A DNA stretch of 64,000 nucleotides from DASYPQ01 sp036006425 (GTDB taxonomy: Bacteria > Planctomycetota > UBA1135 > GCA-002686595). The stretch spans positions 62,001 to 126,000 of the forward strand of contig DASYPQ010000003.1 in the NCBI GenBank assembly GCA_036006425.1. The letters run 5' to 3'. Position 1 is the first letter of the stretch, and every line of letters starts with the position of its first letter. The notes under the pieces are model-generated. The model ran no database searches and had not been told where the DNA came from. It worked only from the letters and a program-made list of their open reading frames with translations. Shown one piece after another: positions 16,250 to 24,591 of the stretch. A program made the position numbers and the translations under genes.

Positions 16250-17302
16250 CTACTTCCCCGCCGCCACCTTGGGCTGCACCTCGTTGAAGCGGATCGTGCG
16301 CTTCAGCTTCGAGGGTGTGCCGTCGGCCGCCGGCAGCACGTCGACCGGAACGCCGTCGACCTGCGCCCAGCCGCACAGCATGGTCTGGATCGGAGCACCC
16401 GCCTGCTTGGGCGCGAGATCGAAGCCCCGGCCCTGCCACAACCACACGCGCCGCGCGTCGAGGCGGCCGTACTGCGCCGCGCGCGCCGCCGGCTCGCCCG
16501 CGTCCGCGACGACGATGTCGGTGGGAACCCAGCCCGATCCGGGGAGGAAGTACTCGACCCAGCAACGGTAGCTCGGATCGTAGTCGGTCCCTTCCTTCTC
16601 CGACTTCAAGCGGTAGCCGAACTGCAGGCGCGCCGGGATCCCTTGCGAGCGCGCCATGGCGATGAAGAGCGAGTGGAGGTCGGTGCAGCAGCCGCCGCCG
16701 TTCTTCATGCAATCCTCGGCCGCGCCGCGACCGCACTGCGGCTTGGTCGGATCCTTCGAGTAGTGGTCGGCGGCATCCGCGACCGCGTCGAGCAGGCGCA
16801 CGACCTTCTGGCGCGGATCGCTGACGCCCGTGCAGGCCTTCGACGCGATCGCGGTCATGGCGGCGTCGGCGCTCATCAGCGGCGCATCGGTCGCGAGCTC
16901 CGCCGTGAACAGCGGCGGCTGCATGTCCGCGCTCGACGTCGCCGCGAGGTCGACCACGGGCGATTCGCGCACGACGGTCGTCTCGACCACGACCTGCACC
17001 ACGGCACCGCCCTTGGCCGTCGCCACGATCATGTCCGCGCCCGACGCCGACTGGTGCACGAGCGTCCAGCCCGCGGGTGCCTCGACGACGCGACGATCGA
17101 CGACGTGCTGCCAAGCGCCGTCGGCCGGGATCGGCACCCACAAGCGCACTTCCTTGGCAGACGCGGGCACGTCCTGCAGCGCGACCGTCTGTCGAATCTT
17201 GTAGGTCCGCGTCTCGGCGACACGCGGCGCGAGGTCCGCGACAGCGTCGGGTTGCGAGGTCGAGGCGAGCGAGAAACACACGAGCGGAAGAAGGGGGAAC
17301 AT
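16250..17302 (-). CDS. Exported transglutaminase-like protein with altered active site
   Basis: 350 residues with a short hydrophobic N-terminus (MFPLLPLVCFSLAST). An Ig-like N-terminal half (VRLWVPIPADGAWQ) is followed by a transglutaminase/protease core: GGGCCTDLHSLFIAMARSQGIPAR holds the presumed nucleophile Cys, and the later strand reads YRCWVEYFLPGSGWVPTD. In the family the residue before CW is normally the catalytic His; here it is Arg, and the codon is clear (CGT). The Asp of VPTD is kept. It may therefore be a non-catalytic member or use another base. It has its own promoter-like TAGGAT and is separated from the upstream hydrolase by 27 bases. Confidence 0.75.
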   Translation of the reverse strand: MFPLLPLVCFSLASTSQPDAVADLAPRVAETRTYKIRQTVALQDVPASAKEVRLWVPIPADGAWQHVVDRRVVEAPAGWTLVHQSASGADMIVATAKGGAVVQVVVETTVVRESPVVDLAATSSADMQPPLFTAELATDAPLMSADAAMTAIASKACTGVSDPRQKVVRLLDAVADAADHYSKDPTKPQCGRGAAEDCMKNGGGCCTDLHSLFIAMARSQGIPARLQFGYRLKSEKEGTDYDPSYRCWVEYFLPGSGWVPTDIVVADAGEPAARAAQYGRLDARRVWLWQGRGFDLAPKQAGAPIQTMLCGWAQVDGVPVDVLPAADGTPSKLKRTIRFNEVQPKVAAGK

Positions 17303-17309
17303 GGGAACG

Positions 17310-17315
17310 ATCCTA
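17310..17315 (-). promoter_or_regulatory. Candidate -10 element TAGGAT, leaderless start
   Basis: TAGGAT ends 7 bases before the ATG at 17302, as at 4835-4840. This suggests the transglutaminase-like gene can be transcribed on its own. Confidence 0.35.
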
Positions 17316-17329
17316 GCCGCTCCGTCGAT

Positions 17330-19144
17330 TCAGCGCCCACCCCCGCCGAACCGCGCCTCGCCTTTGCGGAACGGCAGGTGCCGCACCCCGCCGGCGAAGT
17401 TGCAGATGACGAATCCCTGGATCTGCTGCTTCGCGTCGCGCGTGAAGCGCAGGAACCCCATCCAGTCGTTGAAGAAGGAGTCGACGCACAGGGGCTTCAG
17501 CGGGTACCAGCCGCGGGCGGCGGCGGCGTCACCCGGCGAGACCGGCACCTCCGAGCCTTTCGTACGCAGCACGAGGGCGCCGTCGTGCACCGCCATCGTC
17601 ACCATCGCGTCCGCGTCGTCGTTCCGGAAGGTGCCGGCGTAGTCCTCGAGGTGCTTCGGGAGCGCCGGGTCCGCGCCCGCATCGATGAGCGCGAGCGGCG
17701 TGCCTTCGCCCGTCGAGATGTGCAGGAGGTGCACGTCGGGCCACGCCTGCAGGAACGAGTATTCCAGCCGCATCGGGATGTCGGCCATCACGAAGCGCTG
17801 ACCGCCGATCGGCACAAGCTCACCCTCGCCTCCGCGCCGTTTCTCGATCAGGAGCTTGCCGTCGCCGACGCGCACGCGCCGTCCGCTGCCGTCGTCGGGA
17901 TTCACGTAGAGACCGGCGAGACCCGGGAGCTTCTCCGCGTCCGCCGAGGAAAGCACGACCGCGTGCGCGTCGATGAACGCGGCGACGTCGGCCCGTCCCT
18001 TCGCATCGGCCTCCGGCGACGGCGGCGCAGGTGCGGGCTCGGGCTTCAGCAGGTCCGCGAGGTAGATGTCGGCGACGCGCCGCGCCAGATCCGACGGGTC
18101 GATCGCGCCCGTGTTGGCGAGGCAGATCACCGAGAAGCGCTGGTCGGGGAAGCGCAGGTACTCCGAGCGCGAGGACGACGAGCCCGCGTGCCAGACGAGC
18201 TTCAGCCCCTTGTAGGTGCCGAGGCGCAGACCGGCTGCGTAGGCGAGCTTGCGTCCGTCGTTCAACGTGCCGGGCTCGAGCATGTGCGCGATGACAGCCG
18301 GGCCGCCGACCGTCGCGTCGTAGAAGTTCCGGTCCCAGCGCGCGAGATCCTCGATCGAGGTGTAGACGTTGCTCGCGCCCACGTCCTCCGAACGGGTGAT
18401 GTTGTTCACCCACGAGCCGTCCTTCTGCTGGTTGTAGGCGCAGGCCCGCCCGGGGACGAGCAGCGAGTCGTCGTCGTGCACCTGCGTGTCCGTCATGCCG
18501 AGCGGACCGAAGATGCTTCGCTCGGCGAACTCCCGCAGCGGCACGCCGCTCACGCGCCGGACGACCTCGCCCAGCAGGAAGTATCCCGTGTTCGCATAGG
18601 AATGCTCGTCGCCCGGACGGAAGTTCAGCTCCGTCTGCCGCGCGACAGTGGCGAGCTCGTCGGCGCGCGTGACGAGATCGCCCCAGCGCCATCCATCGAG
18701 CTGCCGCAGCATGAAGTGGTTGCGCAGCCCGCTCGAATGGTGCACCAGATGCCGCAGCGTGATCGTCGCGCCGTAGTCGGGGACCTCGGGCACGTACCGG
18801 TGCACGTCGTCGTCCAGCGACAGCTTCTTCTGCTCGGCGAGCAGCAGGACGGCCATGCCCGTGAACTGCTTGGACATCGAGGCGATGTCGAACGCCGTGT
18901 GCGGCGTGATGGGCACGCCGTGCTCGAGATCCGCCATGCCGTAGCCGCGCGCGTAGACGAGCCGGCGGTCCCGGATCACGCCGAGCGCGCAGCCGGGCGA
19001 GTGCGGGCTTTTCCACTGCGCGAAGAGCGCGTCGACCTTGGCGTCGCGATCGGCCGAAGCGTCGACGGCTGTGCCGGGTGTCTGCGCGCCGCTCCTCGAC
19101 GCGAAAAGAGCGGCGAGCACGAGCACTGTGAGCACCGGCTGCAC
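17330..19144 (-). CDS. Exported serine hydrolase, class C beta-lactamase/peptidase S12 fold
   Basis: 604 residues with a Sec signal (VLTVLVLAALFASRSGAQ). The catalytic motifs of the penicillin-binding fold are visible: SMSK (Ser89, Lys92), YAN (Tyr184, Asn186) and HAG in WHAGSSSS for the third motif. Residues about 35-370 are the hydrolase. A C-terminal lipocalin-like half (VNPDDGSGRRVRVGDGKL, then YPLKPLCVDSFFNDWMGFLRF) resembles the extra domain of peptidase S12 proteins. Likely a D-amino-acid or ester hydrolase in the periplasm rather than a resistance enzyme. The gene starts 13 bases after the stop of the ABC permease and may be the last cistron of that operon. Confidence 0.84.
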   Translation of the reverse strand: MQPVLTVLVLAALFASRSGAQTPGTAVDASADRDAKVDALFAQWKSPHSPGCALGVIRDRRLVYARGYGMADLEHGVPITPHTAFDIASMSKQFTGMAVLLLAEQKKLSLDDDVHRYVPEVPDYGATITLRHLVHHSSGLRNHFMLRQLDGWRWGDLVTRADELATVARQTELNFRPGDEHSYANTGYFLLGEVVRRVSGVPLREFAERSIFGPLGMTDTQVHDDDSLLVPGRACAYNQQKDGSWVNNITRSEDVGASNVYTSIEDLARWDRNFYDATVGGPAVIAHMLEPGTLNDGRKLAYAAGLRLGTYKGLKLVWHAGSSSSRSEYLRFPDQRFSVICLANTGAIDPSDLARRVADIYLADLLKPEPAPAPPSPEADAKGRADVAAFIDAHAVVLSSADAEKLPGLAGLYVNPDDGSGRRVRVGDGKLLIEKRRGGEGELVPIGGQRFVMADIPMRLEYSFLQAWPDVHLLHISTGEGTPLALIDAGADPALPKHLEDYAGTFRNDDADAMVTMAVHDGALVLRTKGSEVPVSPGDAAAARGWYPLKPLCVDSFFNDWMGFLRFTRDAKQQIQGFVICNFAGGVRHLPFRKGEARFGGGGR

Positions 19145-19157
19145 GGGAGGCGCCGCG

Positions 19158-20369
19158 CTACGACTTCGCGAACAGGCGCTTGAACGAAAGCCGCTGGCCG
19201 TACTCGAGCGCGCCGAGCTCGAACAGCTTCACCGATCCCATGAACGCGAGCCCGATGTAGGCGCACATCGCCACCATCGACGTCACGATCTCGAGCGGCG
19301 ACAGCGCCCCGAGCGCGTTCCGCAGCACGAGGACGAGCGGGGCCGTCAGCGGGAAGTAGCTCGTCACGATCGCGGTCGTTCCCGTCGGCTCGGCGACGAG
19401 CGCCGTGATGAAGTAGAACGGGCTCAGCGCGCAGATCAGGAAGAACGCGACGAGTCCGCCCGCTTCCCGCGCCGTCGGAACGCTCGCGCCGACGCCGGCC
19501 ATGATCGCCGCGTACAGCATGTATCCCGAGATCGTGTAGAAGAACCCGAGCCCGATCGTCACCGGATCGAGCACGATCTTCGCGAAGTCGATGTTGAACG
19601 GCAGCTTCGTGTGGAGCGCGGCGCCGACCCCGAGCGCGAGCCCGAGCGTCAGCACGAGCTGCGTGATGCCCACCGCCGCAAGCCCCAGGAGCTTGCAGAA
19701 CAGGAGCTCGCGCGTCCGGATCGACGTCAGGAGCACCTCGATCACGCGGTTCTCCTTCTCCTCGGTCATGCTCGTCAGCAGCGTGTTCGAGGACATGATC
19801 AGGAGCATGTAGAAGAGCGCGATGAAGGATCCCGGCACGATCAACGCCGAGATGTTCTTCGCGGGCAGACCGTCCTTGTACGAGATCGTCTCGATCGGGA
19901 GCTTCGCGTTGTAGACGGCGATCAGGTTCGGGTCGCCCACGCGGTCGAGGATGCTGTCCTTCAGGAGGCTCTTCGCCATCGGCTCGAAGCGGTCGCGCTG
20001 CGTGATCCACGTCTCCTTCGCGTGGACGGCGATGTGCGATTCGGGATTCAGGACCGCCGGGTAGACGATCAAGGCGTCGATGCGCCCGGCCTTCACCTCG
20101 GCGAGGGCGGCTTCGCGGTCCGAGGTGCGCTGGATCGGCGGCACGAGGAACCGGTCGCTGATCATGTGCCCCGGATCGTCGACCTCGATGTGCTTCGCCT
20201 TCCCCATCTCGGCCTTCTCGCTCTGCTTGGCGGACTTGGCCGACAGCGCGGAGATCCCGCCGAGGACGACGATCAGGAGAGGGATGAGCAGCGTGCCGAG
20301 CCAGAACGACTTCCGCGTGACGATGCTGACGTACTCGCGGCGCGTGACGGCGAAAAGCCTCGCGTTCAT
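19158..20369 (-). CDS. ABC-2 type permease, NatB-like
   Basis: 403 residues. One transmembrane segment near the N-terminus (SFWLGTLLIPLLIVVLGGI), a large extracytoplasmic domain (about residues 40-175), then five or more segments (ISALIVPGSFIALFYMLLIM, and GITQLVLTLGLALGVG). The motif TSMTEEKENRVIEVLLTS is the hallmark of NatB/YhaP-type permeases. It pairs with the ATPase encoded immediately upstream; its ATG overlaps that gene's stop as ATGA. The pair should export a small ion or compound; NatAB of Bacillus exports sodium, but the substrate here is unknown. Confidence 0.88.
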   Translation of the reverse strand: MNARLFAVTRREYVSIVTRKSFWLGTLLIPLLIVVLGGISALSAKSAKQSEKAEMGKAKHIEVDDPGHMISDRFLVPPIQRTSDREAALAEVKAGRIDALIVYPAVLNPESHIAVHAKETWITQRDRFEPMAKSLLKDSILDRVGDPNLIAVYNAKLPIETISYKDGLPAKNISALIVPGSFIALFYMLLIMSSNTLLTSMTEEKENRVIEVLLTSIRTRELLFCKLLGLAAVGITQLVLTLGLALGVGAALHTKLPFNIDFAKIVLDPVTIGLGFFYTISGYMLYAAIMAGVGASVPTAREAGGLVAFFLICALSPFYFITALVAEPTGTTAIVTSYFPLTAPLVLVLRNALGALSPLEIVTSMVAMCAYIGLAFMGSVKLFELGALEYGQRLSFKRLFAKS

Positions 20370-21286
20370 GCCGGCTCCTTCCGCGTGTGGATCTCGATGA
20401 AGATCTCGGTCAGCGAAGGCTCGGCCGTCCGGTAGCGGCGGAGCCGCAGACCCGCCCCGAGCAGCGCGAGGCACACGTCCTGGTCGGTCCGGCCGGCCGC
20501 GGGCTTCAGCGTGGCGGTCGTCGCCGTCGACTTCAGGACGTCGTACGCGTCGTGCCGCGGCGGAAGCGCGCCCTCGAACTCGATCTCGAGCATCCCGTCG
20601 CCGCGCTCGCGGCGGATCTCGGCCAGCGATCCGAGCAGTTGCCGCCGCCCGCTCTTGATGATCATGACGCGGTCCGCGAGGCGCTCGACTTCGTCCATCT
20701 GGTGCGTGATGTAGACGATCGTCGCGCCGCGCGCCTTGTGCTCGAGCACGAGCTCGAGGAGCAGCTCGCGGTTGACGGGGTCGAGACCTTTCGTCGGCTC
20801 GTCGAGGATGAGGAGCTCCGGCTCGTTGATCGTCGTCACGCCGAGCTGCACCTTCTGCTGCTCCCCGCCCGAGAGCTTGCGCAGGAGGACCATCGCCTTG
20901 TCCGCGAGACCGACGCGTTCGAGGAACGCGCGCGAGCGCCGCTTCGCCTCGGCTCCGGCGAGCCCCTTGAGCTCGCCGAAGTACGTCATCGTCTCGAGGA
21001 CGCGGCTGCGGCCGTAGAGCCCGCGCTCCTCGGGGAGGTAGCCGAGGTTCGCGGTCCAGCTCGGGTCGTACGGACGTCCGCCGACGAGCAGTCGCCCGGA
21101 GGTCGGCTTGTAGATCCCGAGGAGCGTCCGGATCGTGCTCGTCTTGCCCGATCCGTTCGATCCGAGGAAGGCGAACACCTCGCCGCGCCGGACGTCGAAC
21201 GAGAGATCGTCGACGATCGTCTTGTCGCCGAGGCGCAGCGTGAAGTCCTCGACGAGGACGGTCGGCGGGTCGAGGGAAACGCTCAC
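20366..21286 (-). CDS. ABC transporter ATP-binding protein, NatA-like
   Basis: 306 residues from a GTG. Walker A GSNGSGKT (42-49), Q-loop in LGYLPEERGLYG, signature LSGGEQQKVQ (about 138-147), Walker B LLILDEPTKGLDP and the switch His in YITHQMDE are complete, so it should hydrolyse ATP. The C-terminal 80 residues are a DUF4162-like tail typical of NatA/YhaQ exporters. It is the first gene of a probable operon with the permease (4-base overlap) and the serine hydrolase. A promoter-like TGCTAGCAATA lies just before its GTG. Confidence 0.9.
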   Translation of the reverse strand: MSVSLDPPTVLVEDFTLRLGDKTIVDDLSFDVRRGEVFAFLGSNGSGKTSTIRTLLGIYKPTSGRLLVGGRPYDPSWTANLGYLPEERGLYGRSRVLETMTYFGELKGLAGAEAKRRSRAFLERVGLADKAMVLLRKLSGGEQQKVQLGVTTINEPELLILDEPTKGLDPVNRELLLELVLEHKARGATIVYITHQMDEVERLADRVMIIKSGRRQLLGSLAEIRRERGDGMLEIEFEGALPPRHDAYDVLKSTATTATLKPAAGRTDQDVCLALLGAGLRLRRYRTAEPSLTEIFIEIHTRKEPA

Positions 21287-21292
21287 CGCCAG

Positions 21293-21303
21293 TATTGCTA
21301 GCA
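21293..21303 (-). promoter_or_regulatory. Candidate extended -10 (TGCTAGCAATA) of the NatAB-type operon
   Basis: Exact copy of the 11-mer upstream of tyrS, here 6 bases before the GTG at 21286. It predicts a transcript that begins at the start codon. Confidence 0.42.
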
Positions 21304-21378
21304 GAAGCCCGTCCGGAAGAACACCCGCCGCGGTCGCGGACCCGGCGCGTCAGTCCGGACTCGACGGATCCGCCCGGC

Positions 21379-23175
21379 TCAGGGCAACCACGTCACCTGC
21401 CCCGTCTGCGTCGCGTTGAACGTGCTGTTCGCGGAGCAGCCGCCGAGCACGATCGGATCGCGGTAGTACACGAGGTACCAGCGGCTCTCGCCCGGCTGGA
21501 TGGCATCGCCCATCGCGGCCGATCGCGCCGAGACCGTCGGGTCCCCGGCACCGAGATTCGGCGCGGTGATGCTGCCGCCGGACGCATGCTTCGAGTAGAG
21601 ACGCTTGAGACTTCCGCCGGCGCAGCGCAGGCCCTGGCCGTAGATGACGCCGGCGGGGACGAAGCTGTCACCCTGCAGCACGATGCTGAACGCCGTCGGT
21701 CTCTCCCCGGATGTCGTGAAGACCAGGCTGTCCATCGAGAGATAGGAGGTTCCGGACGCGCTGAGCAAGGCTCCGCCGGTCCCGGACGAGTTGTCGCAGC
21801 CGCGGTCGGCAGGGCTCGGCTGGTTCGAGCAGGGACACAGCTGCACGCCTTCCAATCCCGGATGGCACACGCTCGTGAAACCGGTCGTGTCGCGGTCGCG
21901 CACGAAGATGTCCGTCAATCCGTTGGTGTCTCCGGCGACGAGGTTGGTCGCGTCGCTCTCGAAGGCCACGAAGCGACCGTCGCCGGAGATCGAAGGCCAG
22001 GAGCTCCTGGCGTCTCCCTCGGCTCCGCTGGAGCCGAGACTGGCTCGTTCGGTCGTCGCCAGAAGAAGGTCGCGGACGAACACGTCCTGGACACCGTTCG
22101 TGTCGCCGGGGACGAGGTTCGCCGCGACGCTCTCGAATGCCACGTACTTGCCGTCGGCGGAGAGCGAGGGAGCACCGGAGGCGCCGTTCCCGAGAATCTG
22201 ACTCGAGCTCACGCTCACGATCCGGGTACTCGGAGTCGCCTGCGTGTGAACGAAGACATCCGCGACTCCGTTCGTGTCGGAGCCGACGAGGTTGCTCGCG
22301 GCACTGGCGAAGGCAACGGCGTCGCCGTCGGCAGAGATCGAGGGGAACAGGCTGTGGCCGTTTCCCTGTCCGTTGCCGGAGCCGACGCTCATGATCACGG
22401 TCACCCCCATGATCCGATCGCGACGGAAGATGTCGAAGGCCTGGTTGGTGTCGTTGTGGGCACCGATGAGATTGTCCGCGCCGCTTTCGAAGGCCACGTA
22501 GCGACCGTCGGCGGAGATCGAGGGGTAGTCGCTCGTGCTGTTCGCCTGGACTCCGTTTTCACCGAGGCTGACCCGTTCCGTGACGCCGGTCAGCCGGTTG
22601 GTCACGAAGATGTCGTCGGTGCCGTTGGAATCGCCGAAAACGAGGTTCGTGGAGCTGCTCCGGTAGGCGACGTAGTTGCCGTCGGCGGAGATCGCGGCGG
22701 AGATGCTGTTGCCGTTCCCCTGCACGCCCCCCGAGGAGACGCTGATGCGCGTCGTCGTACCGGCGATGACGTCGCGGACGAAGATGTCGTCGCCGCCGTT
22801 GGTGTCTCCCGGGACGAGATTGTTCGCGGAGCTCGAGAACGCCACGTAGCGGCCGTCGGCGGAAGCGGACTGGGGGCCGGAGGCCTGGTTTCCCGGGGAC
22901 TCGTCCGAAGCGACGCTCGCGATGACGGTCTGGCCGTCGAACACCCCGCGGCAGAAGACGTCCCTGAATCCGTTCGTGTCCCCCGCGACGAGGTTGGAGG
23001 CGAAGCTCCGGAACGTGACGAGGGAGCCGTCGACGGAGATCGAGCTGAAGTCACTCCAGGAGTCGGACTGTGCCCCGGCCGAGGAGACGCTGACCCGCCG
23101 GGTCACCTGAGCCCAGCTCGTGCCGCCCAGGGCGAGAACGACGCCCAACACCTGCAAGATTCGTCCGTGCTTCAT
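21379..23175 (-). CDS. Secreted TolB-like beta-propeller protein with planctomycete C-terminal domain
   Basis: 598 residues with a Sec signal ending SWAQ. Seven to eight blades repeat the pattern SISADGRYVAFES-A-NLVPGDTNGVQDVFVRD, with a TNG loop likely to bind calcium. Each blade begins with a VSVSS-type strand, so residues about 25-430 form a propeller. The last 160 residues start CPCSNQPSPADRGCDNSSG and contain GALLSASG and YGQGLRCAGGSLKRLY, a Cys-rich domain I know from many planctomycete secreted proteins; its function is unknown. The blades are so alike that the DNA is visibly repetitive. Transcribed after the lipoprotein gene with a hairpin in the 125-base gap. Confidence 0.84.
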   Translation of the reverse strand: MKHGRILQVLGVVLALGGTSWAQVTRRVSVSSAGAQSDSWSDFSSISVDGSLVTFRSFASNLVAGDTNGFRDVFCRGVFDGQTVIASVASDESPGNQASGPQSASADGRYVAFSSSANNLVPGDTNGGDDIFVRDVIAGTTTRISVSSGGVQGNGNSISAAISADGNYVAYRSSSTNLVFGDSNGTDDIFVTNRLTGVTERVSLGENGVQANSTSDYPSISADGRYVAFESGADNLIGAHNDTNQAFDIFRRDRIMGVTVIMSVGSGNGQGNGHSLFPSISADGDAVAFASAASNLVGSDTNGVADVFVHTQATPSTRIVSVSSSQILGNGASGAPSLSADGKYVAFESVAANLVPGDTNGVQDVFVRDLLLATTERASLGSSGAEGDARSSWPSISGDGRFVAFESDATNLVAGDTNGLTDIFVRDRDTTGFTSVCHPGLEGVQLCPCSNQPSPADRGCDNSSGTGGALLSASGTSYLSMDSLVFTTSGERPTAFSIVLQGDSFVPAGVIYGQGLRCAGGSLKRLYSKHASGGSITAPNLGAGDPTVSARSAAMGDAIQPGESRWYLVYYRDPIVLGGCSANSTFNATQTGQVTWLP

Positions 23176-23268
23176 GACAGTCTTCCGTTCGGGGTTCCGG
23201 GTGCGCCCGCGGAACGACCCGCGAGCTGCCTACCCTCCGGACCTCCGGCCTCGCCGCCGTGAAGACAG

Positions 23269-23283
23269 GGATTCGCGGAATCC
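23269..23283 (-). terminator. Short hairpin after the lipoprotein gene
   Basis: Perfect 6-bp arms (GGATTC/GAATCC, 3-base loop) lie 17 bases after the stop at 23301 and upstream of the propeller gene. There is no T-run, so an RNA-processing or weak termination role is only a suggestion. Confidence 0.3.
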
Positions 23284-23300
23284 TCCCGTCCGCTCAGGGG

Positions 23301-24581
23301 CTACGGATCGGGTTCGGTCGGCAGCGCCGGCGGCAGGACGAGCTTCTGTCGCTTCGACGTCGCCGTGTCGGCGCGCGCGCGCAGCCACGCCCGCCACGCC
23401 AATCCGTCCCCGCCCGGCTCCGCGGTCACCGCGATCCAGCGCAGCGCGGGCACGAGCGCCTGCAGGACGCTCGCCGGCGCCGTCTCCGCGATCGGAGTCA
23501 GCAGATCGAGTGTCCGCGCGCGGTCCTTCGGCGGGATCCGCGCCGCGATCGAGAGCGCGCTCACGAGGTCGACGCTCGTCGCGTGCTCGACGAGCCCCGC
23601 GAGCTCCTCCGGAGTCGCCGCGGGCAGCGCGGCGAGCGACGCGTCGAGCACCGTCTCCTCCGCTTCCGCCGTGTGCAGGCGCATCGCGGGCACGTCGCGC
23701 GGCGATCCGCCCGCGCTCGCCGCCGCGATCCGCGCCCGGCCCGAGCGCAGATCGATCTCGAACCGCAAGCGCGTCGCGACGTTCGTCCCCGGCTGCGCGA
23801 GGAAGAAGCGCGCGAGCGAGACCTCCGCGGGCTTCCCCCACTCGACGTGCAGCGGCTTCAGGTTCGGGAACGTGTGCGTTTCCACCGCGTCCTCCTCGCG
23901 ACCCGCGCGACCGACCGAGGAGCGCGTCACGAACAACGTCGCGGGACCCGGATCGAGCTCGACGGCGCCGGCGAGCCGGCTCTCGACGACGAGGAAGAGG
24001 TGCGCGAAGCGCGCATCCTTCGGAACGCCGGGCGGCAGCTTCTCCGCGGAGTCCTTCGACGGCCCGGTCTCCGGACGCGACTCGAGGCGCAGGACGAGGC
24101 CCGCCACGACCGCGCGGCCGTCGAGGATCCGCCGGTACGCCATCAGGATCGAGAGGAAGCGTCCGCGCGGCTGCCGCAGCAGAAGGCGCTCGAGGATCGC
24201 GTTCGCCTCGACGTCGGCGCCGCTCTCGACCGCGTGCTGGAGGGCCTGGATCGCGGGCAGGCAGTTCGGATCGAGGTCGAGCACGTCGGCGAAGCGGCGC
24301 GCGGCTTCGAGCGTCGCTCCGGTGGGCTCGCGCGCGAGCACGCCGTCGAGCACGCTCCGCGCCGCGAGGTACCGGTTCTCCGACATCAACTGCTGGACGC
24401 GCCGGAGCTCCGGGAGGAATTCCGGCGCGACGCCGTCGAGGCTCGGCGCCCCGAGGAGGACCGGCGCCGGCTCGGGAGCGGGGCTCGCGGGCGTCGAGGA
24501 GCACGCGAGCGACGGCGCGAGAGCGAGCAGCAGCGCCGCGCCGTGAACGGCGCGACACCACCGACTCCGCGTCGTCCCCAG
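23301..24581 (-). CDS. Lipoprotein of unknown function, apparent CTG start
   Basis: The open frame continues upstream of the first ATG/TTG (24384-24389) into a clear lipoprotein signal, AALLLALAPSLAC followed by SSTPAS, so the real start must be near 24581. No ATG, GTG or TTG exists there in frame. A CTG at 24579-24581 follows AGAGG (24588-24592) by 6 bases and the S1 stop by 10 bases, giving 426 residues with basic residues before the hydrophobic core. The mature protein has a TPR-like first part (YLAARSVLDGVLAREPT, then ALQHAVESGADVEANAILERLL) and no family I recognise. It probably shares the S1 transcript. An undetected frameshift is the main alternative. Confidence 0.6.
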   Translation of the reverse strand: MGTTRSRWCRAVHGAALLLALAPSLACSSTPASPAPEPAPVLLGAPSLDGVAPEFLPELRRVQQLMSENRYLAARSVLDGVLAREPTGATLEAARRFADVLDLDPNCLPAIQALQHAVESGADVEANAILERLLLRQPRGRFLSILMAYRRILDGRAVVAGLVLRLESRPETGPSKDSAEKLPPGVPKDARFAHLFLVVESRLAGAVELDPGPATLFVTRSSVGRAGREEDAVETHTFPNLKPLHVEWGKPAEVSLARFFLAQPGTNVATRLRFEIDLRSGRARIAAASAGGSPRDVPAMRLHTAEAEETVLDASLAALPAATPEELAGLVEHATSVDLVSALSIAARIPPKDRARTLDLLTPIAETAPASVLQALVPALRWIAVTAEPGGDGLAWRAWLRARADTATSKRQKLVLPPALPTEPDP

Positions 24582-24591
24582 CGGCCGCCTC

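Noticed and set aside
17330..19144. Beta-lactam resistance gene
   Set aside because: SMSK, YAN and HAG motifs fit the broad peptidase S12/esterase group, and the extra C-terminal domain points away from a true beta-lactamase.
21287..21378. Classical sigma-70 promoter with -35 box before the NatA-like gene
   Set aside because: No TTGACA-like sequence is found at the right distance; only the -10-like element is supported.
22100..23100. Repetitive spacing in the propeller gene that might suggest a CRISPR array
   Set aside because: The repeats are imperfect, in frame and encode beta-propeller blades (SADGRYVAFES, GDTNG).
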